Part shown: positions 1-12,590 of the stretch, piece after piece
Numbering within the stretch: position 1 is the stretch's first letter
Layout of the letters: each line of letters starts with the position of its first letter
From: Hygrocybe punicea
Lineage: Eukaryota > Basidiomycota > Agaricomycetes > Agaricales > Hygrophoraceae
Length of the DNA stretch: 64,000 nt
NCBI GenBank assembly: GCA_963556145.1
Contig: OY744471.1
Coordinates: 5,511,590-5,575,589, forward strand
Reading direction: 5' to 3'
The notes under the pieces: generated by a model
Databases searched by the model: none
The model's input: only the letters and a program-made list of their open reading frames with translations
Told to the model about the DNA's origin: nothing
Made by a program: the position numbers and the translations under genes

Positions 1-889
1 AGTTGCCATATAGGGAAGGGTGGCTGGATTTTCTTATTATTATTACATGTACTACAGCACCTAAATGGCCAGGGCAAGACCCTGAAGAGATTTAAGTATG
101 CTATACCTACCCCACAGGGAGTTTTTGTATTTTATTTCATTTATATGGGGAGATATTCACAATGCATTCTATGCCTCTGCCAAAAATGGACCCTTAAACA
201 CCTAACTTTGCGACTACAGGTCTGAAAAATGTAAAATTAATTCTAGGGGTACTAGGGAAGGTGTACATTGTGTTCCAGACAAGTGCCTGGTAGTTGGTGG
301 TGTAGGGAATGTGTTGTAGCCAAAATATTATGANNNNNNNNNNNNNNNNNNNNNNNNNNNNNNNNNNNNNNNNNNNNNNNNNNNNNNNNNNNNNNNNNNN
401 NNNNNNNNNNNNNNNNNNNNNNNNNNNNNNNNNNNNNNNNNNNNNNNNNNNNNNNNNNNNNNNNNNNNNNNNNNNNNNNNNNNNNNNNNNNNNNNNNNNN
501 NNNNNNNNNNNNNNNNNNNNNNNNNNNNNNNNNGTCTAACCACAATGCAAAGATCCAAATCCATTTTGGCTACAACACATTCCCTACACCACCAACTACC
601 AGGCACTTGTCTGGAACACAATGTACACCTTCCCTAGTACCCCTAGAATTAATTTTACATTTTTCAGACCTGTAGTCGCAAAGTTAGGTGTTTAAGGGTC
701 CATTTTTGGCAGAGGCATAGAATGCATTGTGAATATCTCCCCATATAAAATGAAATAAAATACAAAAACTCCCTGTGGGGTAGGTATAGCATACTTAAAT
801 CTCTTCAGGGTCTTGCCCTGGCCATTTAGGTGCTGTAGTACATGTAATAATAATAAGAAAATCCAGCCACCCTTCCCTATATGGCAACT
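1..889. repeat. Long inverted repeat flanking an assembly gap
   Basis: Positions 1-326 are the near-exact reverse complement of 563-889: the first 20 bases pair with 870-889, and the match runs inward to the tagccaaaat stretch at 317-326. The arms face each other across an unsequenced centre. No coding frame is visible in either arm. This is either a genuine fold-back element or palindrome, or an artefact where the same contig end was joined to itself in opposite orientation. Confidence 0.9.
334..533. other. Assembly gap of exactly 200 N
   Basis: Two hundred N bases. The round length suggests a placeholder of unknown true size. It lies at the centre of the inverted repeat 1-889, the kind of place where assemblers break. 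Confidence 0.98.
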
Positions 890-1059
890 TGACCCCGTTT
901 GGGATATCGGCAAATCCCGGTTGAAATTCTCGCGCGCGAGTTCAACAAGACTTCGTTTTCAACAACGACGCGACAACGGGTGCGGATGCCAGAGCACCCC
1001 AGGTAATTATTCTTTATCTTTTTTCTTCATTCTACTGACTACTTAAACACACTTGTAGG

Positions 1060-1860
1060 TTTTTTTCCCTCACCCTCGTGCCAAACGAACGCGAACGCGG
1101 CAACAGCAACAAGCAGACACGCATGCGGGCGACAAGGAGACGGTACGCAGCCGAGAACGGGGACAACCCAGGCCCACTACGACAGCAAGAACGAGGACAA
1201 CGGGAATGAGGACGACGGGGTAAACGAATGAACGCGACCACGGCGCAAAAGGGGAAGACGATGGCAACAGGAACAGGAACCACGACACGGATGAGGAAAC
1301 GAAGATGAGGACAGCGGGCGGACGGGAACCACGGACGACGGAAACGAGAACGACTGGGATGGGGAACGGGACGACGGCAGCAGGGACGACGAGGACGGAA
1401 ACGGGGACGAGGACGAGGATGACGACGAGGACAGCGAACATGGGAACGGGGACGGGGGCAATGGACGACGGAAACGAGGACGACCGGGACGGGGGAACAG
1501 GACCACGAGGACCACGGAGCCCGGGACAACAAGGATGACGGCAACAGGGACGACGAGGATGGAAATGGGGACGAGGACGGCAACGACAACGCGAATGGGA
1601 ACACGGCCACGCAGTAACGACGAGGACAAGGACGGGGACGGGGACTACGAGGACAAGGACAAGGACGATGGGGACGGGGACGACGAGGATGAGGACAAGG
1701 CGGATGGGTATGGGGACGAGGACCGGGACGACAAGGACGACGGGGACTGGGACGACAAGGATGACGGGGACCGGGGTGACAAGGACGACGGGGACGACGA
1801 GGACAAGGACAAGGACAAGGGCGAGGACGCAGAGGGGCGTGGACACCAGGGGAACACCGG
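1060..1860. repeat. Purine-rich GACGAGGACGGGAACGGG-type minisatellite
   Basis: The plus strand is built from short degenerate units of gacgaggac, gggaac and ggggac with almost no pyrimidine runs. All frames stay open for long stretches because unit lengths are often multiples of three, so the Asp/Glu-rich and Arg/Thr-rich reading frames here are compositional and not evidence of a gene. It is followed at 1861-2060 by a C/T-rich tract and then AT-rich DNA to 2220 in which I see nothing else. Confidence 0.75.
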
Positions 1861-2224
1861 TATGTATTGTTGGTCCTTTCCCTCCTTTCCCCTCCCCCTC
1901 CTCCCTCCTCCCCCTGGCTGTCTCCTACCCCTTCTCCCCCTGCCTATGTGCTGTGCATCCACCATCCCCACCTCCCATCCACCTCCTGCCCCTTCTCCCC
2001 CTGCTCACCCCCATTCCCCCTGCCATTCCCCCCTCTCCTCTCCTCTCCTCCACCTCCCTGTCTCTCCCCTGATAAATTAGAATACCATGTATTTAGGTAA
2101 AATAATTATTTAATTTGCTATATCTATTTTGAGTGGTTGGTAAATTAAAATTATATTGCTATGATTATTATTGTGTGACTTGGCAGATGCTGAGCAAGCA
2201 GGCAGTCCCACCAGCCTCAGGCTG

Positions 2225-3020
2225 TAGATTGGAGCTTTTTTGAGTAAAGTAAATATTCCAAGGGATATTTTATATGTCCCATGGGCTTTTTTGTGGGTAA
2301 AGTAAATATCCCAAGGGATATTTTATGTGTTCCATGGGCTTTTTCTTGGTTAACGTAAATATCCCAAGCAATATTTTTCATGTCCCATGGGCTGTTTCTG
2401 TAATAGTGAAAGTATCCCAAGGGATGTTCTATGTCCCATGGGCTGTTTTCTAGACAAGATAAGTATCCCATGAGATATTCTATATGTCCCATGGGCTTTT
2501 CTCAGGTAAAATAAATATCCCAAGGGATAAAATAAATGTCCCAAGGGATAAAATAAATATCCCAAGGGATAAAACAAATATCCCCAGAGATAAAGTAAAT
2601 AGCCCAAGGGATGAAATAAATATCCCAAGGGACGGAATAAATATCCCCAGGGATAAAGTAAATAGCCCAAGGGATAAAATAAATATCCCAAGGGATGAAA
2701 TAAATATCCCAAGGGACGAAATAAATATCCCAAGGGATGGAATTACAGTCCCTAGGCCTTTTAATCGATGCACACAAATATTTTCATAATTTTACCTATT
2801 TTATTTACAATGTTATAGCCATTTTTCAAAAAACATCAGCTTGAGCTGAGGCAACACCTGGTTGAGAATATATCCCAGGAAAATATATATTCTCCCTGAT
2901 GGTATTATAATATGTCCCATGGGATGATATTTCAGGCCATGATCCTTTGTCAAAATCATCCCTTGGGATAACTATTCAGCCCTTGGTCTTCTTTGGAAAT
3001 TGTCCCTAGGGATAAAAATA
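2225..3020. repeat. Minisatellite with 21-base units around TATCCCAAGGGATA
   Basis: From 2515 to 2750 about eleven near-identical 21-base units follow one another, each with the core atcccaagggat. From 2235 to 2510 the same core recurs in longer units of roughly 55-60 bases with a second cccatggg core. Degenerate copies continue to about 3020. The core has symmetric arms (ATATCCC then GGGATAT), so each unit can form a small hairpin. The heptad-like peptides predicted in several frames come from the 21-base period. Confidence 0.85.
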
Positions 3021-3149
3021 TAACCCTACACTTGCCTACAGTCAGAATGTCCCTGGGGCAATAAATTGTCCTTGGGAGTACCATGGTTATATGAACACTT
3101 AGATGGAACACCTACAGAGTTGTGTTACATCTAGTTAGTTGGGGCTAGG

Positions 3150-4520
3150 TGGTTGACTGAAGTGAGCACGACAATGCCCAATGCCCAATGCCCAATGCCC
3201 AACGCTCCACACACACGAACGGGAAAGGAAGCGCAAAACAGAACGGGAAGCATGGGAATGGGAACCACAGGAATGCAAACGGGAACAATGAGGGAACGGG
3301 AACGGTACATCAAGCAGCAACAGCAACAGCAGCAGCAACTTCGCGACACGGACGAACATCGGTGGCCACGGAGGGGGTGGTGATGTGCCCACCCCTGCCT
3401 CAGCATGTTTTTTAAATATTTTTTAATGGTTATATTGTGTTACTGACTATTTCTACAAGGTCCATGCCCACACCCACGAGAACGGGAACAAAAACGGGAA
3501 TGAGAACGAGAACGCAAATGGGAATGCAAACGGGAACGAGAATGGGGGAACGGCCATGGAGGGGGTATGTTTTACATTTTTTCAATTTTCTATTCCGTTA
3601 CTGACTATTAACTACAACGTCCACGTCCACGAGAACGGGAATGCAATGGGAACAGGAACGGGAACGGGAACGGGAATGGGAACAGGAACGGGAACGGGAA
3701 CGGGAACGACAACAGCAACAGCAACCTCACGCAGACGAACGCAGGCACGGCAGGTGTGGTAATGTGCCCACCCCCGGCATCAGTATGTGTTTATTGACGT
3801 CTTTATGTTTATATTGCCATACTGACTATTACTACGACGCCCATGCCCACGCCCACGCCCACGGCCTCAACATCCACAACAAAGACAACATGGCCGAAAG
3901 CGGCCTAGACCCTGATGGCCAGCAATGGCCCCAGACCACCGTGATGAAACCAAACAGGGAGGAGACGGGGCAACGGGGAGGTCAGCAAAAGGGGATGCAG
4001 CGGGGATGGTGCACCCACCCTGCTGCTCAGGTCTGATTTTTTTTGCCTTTGCAGTATCTGATCCTGATGTTGTGCTACAGACCACGCCAGCGCCAAAGAG
4101 GACCCCACCGCGTCCAAATGCCATGCAATGGGACACGGTATGTTAAAGGGGCTGGACCCCAACAGCAATGCCTGATGCAACCACAGCAGCGACCACGGCC
4201 GCACCGGCGATAGCGGCAGCAGCAACGGTGGCAACACCAATGGCGACAACAGCAGCCACGACAGCCGGCAGCGGCTACCGGCGGCAACAGCAGCAATGAA
4301 CAGCGATGGGCCCAAGCAACCAGACACAGCAGAGGGTGATGCACCCACCTCCGCTGAGTTTTTTTGATATTTTTACTAACAATGTTCTACCTACGCCCAT
4401 GGCTGTACCTGCCCCACGCCGGGGACAACAACGACGGGCTATGAGAACGAGGAGCAGGACAATGACCGGGATGAGGACCATGAGAACAAGCAGGACAACG
4501 GACGATGATGATGACATGGT
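3150..4520. repeat. GGGAAC / CCCACG / CAACAG minisatellite mosaic
   Basis: Blocks of gggaac hexamers (3475-3540, 3635-3705), caatgccc units (3175-3200), cccacg units (3838-3865) and caacagcaac tracts alternate with T-rich spacers. The spacers resemble each other: several contain tgttac/tgccatactgacta near their 3' side. No conserved protein is visible. The mosaic ends near 4520 in a C-rich tract. Confidence 0.7.
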
Positions 4521-4620
4521 CCCCCCCCTCGAAAACATGGCCACCCACCCCCTCTCCTTCCCCCTTCCCCCCCTTCTTCCCCACATCTTTCCGTACCTCA
4601 CTCCTCCCCCCTCCCTCACT

Positions 4621-6600
4621 ATAGTAATTAATGAATTACGAAGTTATAATTTAAATTTTCAGTTATAAAAAGTCAGGCAAATTCCTGTCAGATTCCAAGT
4701 AAAACCATAAAAAAAACTCTGAAATAATTCTGATCAGATTCTGATCAGATCCTGTGCAGAATTGTAATTTCCTGTAGACCAAAATAGAAATAAAAGACTG
4801 GACCAGATAAAAATCCATATAAGCATAAAGCATCTATGTATAGATATGGCAATATCATCTGTAGATCTATCTTATTGAAATGAACACAGATGAATCTGAT
4901 TCTGGAATAAAACAGGAAGACAGTGAGCATGAGAGTAGTGTGTATTAGTTCTGTAGTAGAAATAAACTCAACATGTTGCTTGGGGGAGATTTGCTGATGT
5001 GCTGTATGTATGAAAAGTAAAATAGATATACATACAATGAGCACTTATGCAGCTCAATTATATGTAGAGGGAAATATGATTGTTTGAAAGACCATAATGA
5101 GCATAAGTTACCAGGCATATTATACAATTTGTGTCTTTGGACTGTATGCATACTAAAGGTTGCATGCCAAGTCATGCAACCTTCCTGCAGCATAGTCATG
5201 TCTAATTAGACAGGATCAGTGAGAACATGCAGTTGAAAGATATAGGATTTTATAAATATTTTAATATATGATGATTGAGTTCATGTTTGCGCTCTGAGGC
5301 AAATGCATAGAGAAAAGTACTGTGTAGGTTTGTACACTACTCTGACATTTCCCACAACCTCAGCAACATACAGCAGCTGAGCTTCACACCATATCCAACA
5401 GCAGAAAGGTAGAAATTTTATATACAATATCTTTGTTCGGTCAGATAAAGAACAAGGTCGACACCAACCAACAATATCTAGACTTAGCAAAGTATCTCAA
5501 AGTTAGATAGTATATGGGTGGATCAATATTGTTGAAGGGCTTATTGGAATGTATAGCTTTCATGCATCAGCATTTACAGACTCCAAGTCTTGGTAAAATA
5601 GTTTGTAGGATAATTCACAAAGCAAACTGCAGCAATATTCCTTAACTGCTAGATAATCTGTTACTGAATAAACATTTGAAATATTGGGAGAAAACAGAGT
5701 CATGACTCAAGGACATCAGTATAGTTGTTATCATTACCCAAGTGCAGCTGATATTATTACTAGTTGTCATCTAGCTGCTTTGGTAAGACAGAATGAGAAT
5801 CAAGCAGTACCAACACTTGCTTGTGAGGATGTTTATTTGGCACAATGCAACCCAAGTTCAACAATATGCCCATCAACATGGCGTTATCATGGATGTACAA
5901 TTAACTATAAGAGAGCCTTCAATACTCAAATGAGTTCTGATATTAATAACTGAAGGACTTGGAGTATAGGCTTGTGAACAGTAAAAGCTGTGTATTAGCT
6001 ATTGTGAAAAGTTCAATAAAATTGCTGACTCTGAAAGTATTTGAGCATATGTTTCTTAAGTTTTCATCAATGATAATGTCTTTGTGGATTTACTAATTTT
6101 AGTGGATTTTTAATGTACAATGACTAAAAAACAGCTATCAGCTGTCTGAAATTAGTCAGCTTTAGCCAATTTATGACAACACTAAATACATAGAATGAAT
6201 GAGACAGAAATATTAAGGAGAAAAAGAATGAGTAGCTGATCATGAAACTAAGACTGTATATTACCAACACTTGTAATAGTGTGATAACAACTGGATATAT
6301 TTTAAAATTGGTTGATCATGATCTCCTTATTATGTTTATAATGAACACTTCTTGAAAGAGTCTAAAGGAATGTGTGGAGGAGTGCAGTATATAGTACATT
6401 TCAAATCTTCTCTTTAAATTAACCAGGAATCAACCAGGAATCTACCAGGAATAGATTTAGTAAGACAATATTACTTAGAAAGGAAATTATGCACACTATA
6501 TGGAGTTACTGATCTGTGTTGTCAGAAATCCCCTATTGTCAATATTGATCGAGGAAAAGGTCAAAAGGTTTCAAAAAGCCAGTGTGTAAGTCAGGGAGAT
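4621..6600. other. AT-rich stretch without recognisable genes
   Basis: About 2 kb of AT-rich sequence. The only open frame of note is 5684-5953 on the plus strand (89 residues, cysteine- and histidine-containing), which has no motif I recognise and no intron signals. A sharp rise in GC near 6600 marks the approach to the LINE. Confidence 0.5.
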
Positions 6601-9600
6601 GCGTCTATTGGAAGCTCAAAGCTAGAGTTGGACTCTCTTGGCAACACACCGCGTGGCACCCCAACCAGGACCCCGACAAAGGCAACCTGAGCGGCAGCTC
6701 CACTCCTCCCATATACAATAAAATGAGCACTACGATAGCTTAGTCTATATCTGATAGACCTTTAAGACACTTTATAAACTATGACTTCGAAAAACTGGGC
6801 TTCAGGAGGTAATCTAGACAAACATGTGACCAGACTAACCAGGGATGAGTTGGCTGATGCCACAAGTGTCCTCACTGACATGCTCAATGTGAAAGATGCC
6901 AGGGCAGCCCTGATACGAGACGCGTACATCACACAAGGAGAAAAGGTCACCACGCAGAGACTGGCGTATGTGTTGCTACAGGTGGCAGTGGGTATAGCCA
7001 AGCTGCCGAGGCCTGCAGTCAACACCCTCAGGGCCTTAGTGTTCATCCTAGAAGAGATAGGCCTGGACGCGATGGCCAACGAGACGGTAGTGAAAATGGA
7101 CAAGAAGATAGACAAGCTCATACACCCCAAGCTGATTACGGCAGCCGAAACGATCGTGGCAGCAACACAAGCTAGTGAAAAGCAGGAGGAAGCGCTACAG
7201 GGGGCGACAACCCTAATGACGAACACATTGGACGACCTCCGCGCTAATTTGAACGAACTTACAACCCGCACTAAGAGTGTGCTCGAGGCGGCAGAAGCGA
7301 CCTCCAACCGGGAATGACCCAGTGATAACGGCACACCCACTTTCGCGTCAGTTGCAAGAACCGCCACACAGATCCCACCAGAACATGCAGCGCCGATAGC
7401 GAAGGGGAACGTGTTGGACAGACAGATCGTGGTACGGAAACTCCCCGACGCACAAGATGACGCACTGGCGAGCCTCTCCGAGAAAGAGCTGGTGGGGAAG
7501 GTGACCTTGGCCCTTGACCTGATGGGCATGAGGGTGGCAGACAAACCCAACGGCATGGCCTTCGCAGGAGCGCGCAGAACTCAATACGGAACGATAATAT
7601 ACACACTCAATTCCACGCAGGCGGCGAACTATCTAAGAGCCAAGGATGTAATGCACGCGTTTATGGCGCAATTCGGAGGCACATCGACAGGGAGCTCGAG
7701 AACGTACCAAGTAATAGCCGAGCACGTCCCTACCTCCTTCGACCCAAATGACCAAGCGGCAATTGAACGGGTGGAGCAGGCCAGCTCCCTTTCCAGGATG
7801 TCGATATACAAGGCACGCTGGATCAAGCCGACCCACCTTCGTCGAGAGGGGCAGTGCTTGGCATTTTTGACAGTGGGTTTCAGCATGAGAGAGGCTGCGA
7901 ACCATGCATTGGAATATGGCATTTTCATAGAGGGCAAGCAATGCAGGATGAAGAAAGCGCTGATGGACCCACGGAGGTGCATGAAGTGCCAGAAATTTGG
8001 CCACATCGCGAAAGAGTGCAAATCCATCCATGACGTATGCGCCCGCTGTGCAGGGTTCCACCGTGCAGCAGACCAACTCTGCGGCACCAGGGAGATGAAA
8101 TGTGCCAACTGTCAAGAATGCGGGCATGGTGCTGCGGATCGGCAATGCCGGGTTTTCAGGGAACGCCTCCAATGGGCGCGCGATCGAGACCCAGACACTA
8201 AGTACAGACTTTTCCCAACCAATGACCCCAGCACATGGGGCAGATTAGATATAGACCCTACGCGGAACACTTTCGACACGGCATGGATAAACGACACGCC
8301 CACGAACAATGCACCACACACGGATGAACAGTACGAGCAGAGCAGAGAAGGACGGGACAATCAGAGGCCCCACAGCGGAGGCTACACAGGCTACACAGGC
8401 TACACAGGAGCCGGACAGCAACGAACGGTGCCAGCACCAGCTAATGACCGATGCAACCAAAGGGCGGTCCTACAGCCTGCCGAACAAACGCTACACACCT
8501 ACTGGACAGATAGACCAGCGCCACCCACCTCCGGAGGATGGTGGGCTGACGAACCGCTGGAAGGCCCCACCCACATTATGACACAGACATCTACCCACCC
8601 AGACACGACGACTACTGCCCCGCGAACAATCACACCACGCCCGTCCCAACCTCAACATCTTCACCAACACCAACAACAACAACACCCCATCCACTCACCC
8701 TCGACGGAGGAACTTTACGCATGACCTCCACCCCCACTCCCAACTTACCGAAACCACTGACCTTATGGCAGCGGAACGTCAACAAATTGCTCATAGCCCA
8801 GCTCGACATGCTAGATTCAATCAAAACTAACTACGACTTTATTCTTATACAGGAACCATACTTTGATTTCAAGGGGCTCTCGAGAGCCAATGCTTACTAC
8901 ACAGTGATATATCCCCCATGACACCATGACATGCATGTGACCTGCCACACTCGATCAATAATGCTAGTCAACAGACGGCTACGATCTGACTCGTGGTCCC
9001 CGATACTGATTGACTCACCGGATATCACAGCAGCGGAGATAAAAGGTGATTTTGGAATCATGAGAATCGTCAACATGTACAACGACTGCAACAACAACAA
9101 CAACATATCAACACTGCGACGATACCTCGGCAGCGCAACAGCTCGAGCCCCAGCCCAGACCCCTGTTCATTACATCCTGGCAGGGGACTTCAATCGCCAC
9201 CACCCGCTCTGGGACGAAGAACGTAATAATCATCTCTTCACTAACGCCAACCTCAACGCAGTGGGACCTCTGCTAGACCTCCTGGCCCTGTACGACATGA
9301 GAATGGCGCTACCAGAAGGCATACCAACCCTGCAATCCATGTCGATGGGCAACATGACTCAAGTCGACAATGTGTTCTGTTCTAGCACCATAATTGATCA
9401 CATAGCACTATGTGACACAAGGCCAGGCAACAGACCCGCCAAAACCGACCACTTCCCGGTAGCTACAGCACTCGACCTAACCGCCCCATCCAGCTCGCAA
9501 TCACAACGCCCAAACTTTCGCGCGGTGGACTGGAAAGAGTTTAGAGACTCGCTCAAGGTCAACCTGGACGCCCTGCCGACTCCAGCAGAACTCACGTCAA

Positions 9601-11800
9601 GCAACTCTTTTCACTGGGTGCTAGGAGAACTGGAAGGAGCAGTCTGGAACACGGTAACGAAATGCGTCCCTATAACCAAACTAACACCCTATAGCAAACG
9701 ATGGTGGAATCAGGACCTGAGGGCAGAACGGAAGAAAATCCGCAACCTTGGCAACAAATCATACCGGCACAGACACGTGGAGGGACACCCTATTCACGAG
9801 ACGTACAGAAAAGCCAAACACGGATATGCAACACACATACAGGCGGCTAAGGCAGCACATTGGGTGGAATGGTTGGAGAGCATCGACACATCGAGTCAAT
9901 GGATGGCGAGCCGACTGGTAACAGACCCTGCATCAGATGGAGGGAGGGTGAGGGTGCCCACACTCCATGTCACAGACGCCGCAATGAACGCGAGACGCAA
10001 ACTGACAACCAATGCTGACAAGAGCGAAGCCTTTTACAAATGCTTCTTCCCCAGCAAACCTGCCACCTCATCAGTCCCCGAAGACCACGAATACCCACCA
10101 CCAGCATGGCAATTCCAACCCATCACCGACACACAGATTCACAGAGCCATACAACGCATGCAGCCATATAAGGGCACCAAGCGCAATACCCCACCAAACG
10201 CAATATTCAAGAATGCCGGAGACATGCTGGTCCCCTTCCTCGGCCCGATATTCAGAGCAACCTTCGCATTGGGGACGTACCCAGGGCATTGGGCTGTCAC
10301 GGAGACGATCATACTGAAAAAGCCGGGCAAGCTGGACTACATGATTCCTGGGGCATGGCAGCCTATAGTACTGTCGGATGGATATGCGAGGCTGATGAAT
10401 TCATGCGTCAACGAAGACATCACGGTTACGAGCGAGAGGGCCAGGATTTTACCCAACAACCACTTCGGAGGGAGAGCCGGCCGCAGCACGACTGACGCAA
10501 TCCTATTCATGAGCAAGATAATCAAAGATGAATGGCGTAAAGGTAATGTAGTATCGCTCCTCTCACTAGATGTTAAGGGGGCCTTCCCGAGCATGGCCAT
10601 TGATCGCATGGTGCATAACATGTGAAAACGCGGCATACCAGTAGAGATCACTGAGTGGCTGGAGAGAGCGCTCACCGCACGTCGTACCACGCTGACCTTT
10701 GATGAATTCACTTCAGACCCCCTTTGATGTAGATAACGGACTCGACCAGGGAAGCCCAGTCTTGCCGACATGCTACCTGTTCTACAACTCAGACCAACTC
10801 GACATCCCCGTCCCACGCAACGGGGAACACGGCATACTGTACCTCGACGACTCGAACATGCTCGCGGTGGGCCGGAGCTTTGAAGAAACACATGCGAAGC
10901 TTGAGTCCATAATGGCGAGGCCAGGCGGTATTCTGGAGTGGGCGAGGGAGCACAACTGCGAATTCGGCATCGACAAATTCCAACTGATCGACCTGACACG
11001 GCGATGGAGGGTGGACCCAGACAACCCAAGAAAAAGAACCACGACGACGGGACCGCCGCTCAACATTGCCGGAAGGCTTATACACCCCAAGACATCGATC
11101 AAGTTCCTGGGCGTGCACATCGACCGTGAGCTCCGATGGAAGGAACAGGGAGCGGTGGCACTCAAGAAAGGCCAGGACTGGCTATTGGAGTTCCAGAGAC
11201 TTTCCAAAACATCAGGGGGAATACCAGCGAAGATCATGAGACGGCTTTACCTGTCCATCGCAGTCCCGAGAATGCTGTACGCTGCAGAGGTCTTCGTGGG
11301 CTCGACGCGGAAGAGAGAAGGAACAGGGGATAGACGACGTGGAGGGAGTACGGCGATGACACGGAAACTGGCTGGCATACAACACAAGGCGGCTCTGATG
11401 ATCACCGGCGCATTGTCGACCACGGCCACTGACATCCTAGATGCCCACACAGACCTGCTACCTTTTCATTTTTTAGTAGATAGGATACGACACCGGGCGG
11501 CTCTATGCCTTGCAACACTCCCGCCGACGCACCCCACTAAGTAAAGCCGTCAAGAACGCACGGGTACACCGGGTAAAGAGACACCCCACCCCCATACACG
11601 ATCTGATATGGGACTACAACATAAAAACGGAGCAGAAGATCACCACATGTAGATACGACACAAAATGGGAATCTGAGATCAAAATGCAGATACAGTCGTC
11701 GAGAGAAAAGGCCAAGGAAGCACACGAACGAGACAACAACGATATAAAGATATACACCGACGGATCAGGGCTGGATGGGATGATAGGCGTCCTACAACCC
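6600..11800 (+). mobile_element. Non-LTR (LINE, Tad1/R1-like) retrotransposon, decayed
   Basis: The element reads 5' leader, ORF1 (Gag-like with zinc knuckles) and ORF2 (endonuclease, reverse transcriptase, start of RNase H). The 5' boundary is estimated from the base-composition change near 6600. The 3' side is lost: homology to RNase H stops near 11795, just after the first catalytic Asp region, and the following DNA is unrelated. This is unusual for a LINE, which normally loses its 5' end, so a later deletion or rearrangement is likely. Three in-frame TGA codons (7315, 8919, 10623) and two one-base shifts in C runs (near 10720 and 11535) prevent translation. Confidence 0.85.
6781..8724 (+). 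pseudogene. LINE ORF1, Gag-like RNA-binding protein with zinc knuckles
   Basis: One frame of 648 codons is interrupted only by TGA at 7315-7317; the frame resumes at once with an Ala/Ser/Val-rich stretch typical of such Gags. The N-terminal third is helical and rich in Asp, Lys and Thr. The C-terminal half has a canonical CCHC knuckle starting at 7978 (CMKCQKFGHIAKEC), followed by two cysteine-rich motifs at about 8038-8082 and 8101-8145. In LINEs this protein packages the RNA. The tail (8380-8710) is Thr/Pro/Gln-rich. The stop overlaps the ORF2 start as ATGA at 8721-8724, suggesting reinitiation after termination. The ATG at 6781 was chosen because it follows an untranslated leader and opens the conserved frame. 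Confidence 0.85.
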
Positions 11801-11854
11801 CACCATGACCTCCCTTTTCTTGGAGGAATGATGTTCAAAGACATGTGTTGTTGA
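8721..11854 (+). pseudogene. LINE ORF2: AP endonuclease, reverse transcriptase, truncated RNase H
   Basis: The ATG at 8721 overlaps the ORF1 stop. The N-terminal part is an apurinic-type endonuclease: QEPY near 8851, GDFNRHHPLW at 9183-9212 and TDHFPV near 9448. The reverse transcriptase follows, with KKPGKLDYMIPGAWQPI near 10318, LSLDVKGAFPSM near 10564, DQGSP near 10745 and the catalytic YLDD box at 10839-10850 (YADD is commoner). An RNase H start (YTDGSG) lies near 11753. Breaks: TGA at 8919 and 10623, both where CGA would restore a normal residue; one extra C in the CCCCC run near 10720; one extra C near 11535; loss of the rest of RNase H after about 11795. It would nick target DNA and copy the element RNA if intact. 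Confidence 0.88.
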
Positions 11855-12590
11855 TCTATGGCACATCAAATATCATTCTACTAATTTGATTGACTTCTAC
11901 CATCACAACCATGCCATCCCTACCTAGATCTAAGTGTGAGCATAATGTCAAACAATGTTAATGATTGTGGGTCAGCTCAAGGCATATATAACCATCTCAT
12001 ATCTGGGTTGATTCCCTGATGACCGACCTTCAATCCTCTATCAAGAGCAACTTATTCCTTACTCCTTTTTCTTCAACCATGCAAGTACCTGTGACCACAA
12101 ACACAGTTACCATGGCACTACGCTCTGTCTCCCGACCTCCACGAGTTGTAGCCCCCCTGGAAGATGAACTATTCTTACACAATGACTGGGCCCCTGCAAA
12201 GTTTATTAACCCATGGGCACCAGGCTATGAACCCTGTTGAGTCAACATCTGATTCCAATCTTTATATCCAACTCTCTGACTCTCACTTGTTGATCTTATA
12301 ACACACTCGCTACCTCTCTACCACTCATTTAATCAGATCGTAGGTCTTACAAAGTAGATACAACAATATAAGGTGTCTTTTTCATGAGATGTGATTTTCG
12401 AAGTGCTAAGCCATAACCAGTGGTTATAAGAACATTCCAAATTTATTTCATAACTACAAGGACAAGTACAAATCAAGTGGCATGTAAAATGAAGAGACTG
12501 TGATAGTACTTTCCTGTTATAACATGAATGCACAGATTGATGGAATTGAAATCGGAAAACTTATGTTGATTCAGTCCAGGATGACACCTA
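11855..12590. other. No gene recognised downstream of the LINE
   Basis: AT-rich sequence. A 73-residue plus-strand frame at 12019-12240 contains a WAPAKFINPWAPGY stretch that looks protein-like but has no domain I know and no supported neighbours. Confidence 0.4.

Noticed and set aside
1070..2080. Long open frames on both strands encoding Asp/Gly-rich and Val/Pro-rich proteins
   Set aside because: They arise from the GAC/GGG minisatellite, which leaves all frames open; composition differs completely from any real gene in the window and there are no introns or motifs.
2350..2789. Repetitive peptides with a 7-residue period in several frames
   Set aside because: The 21-base repeat is a multiple of three, so every frame yields heptads. 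No start context or flanking coding sequence.
1305..4668. CRISPR-like array
   Set aside because: Repeats are contiguous with no unique spacers, and the host is a eukaryote.
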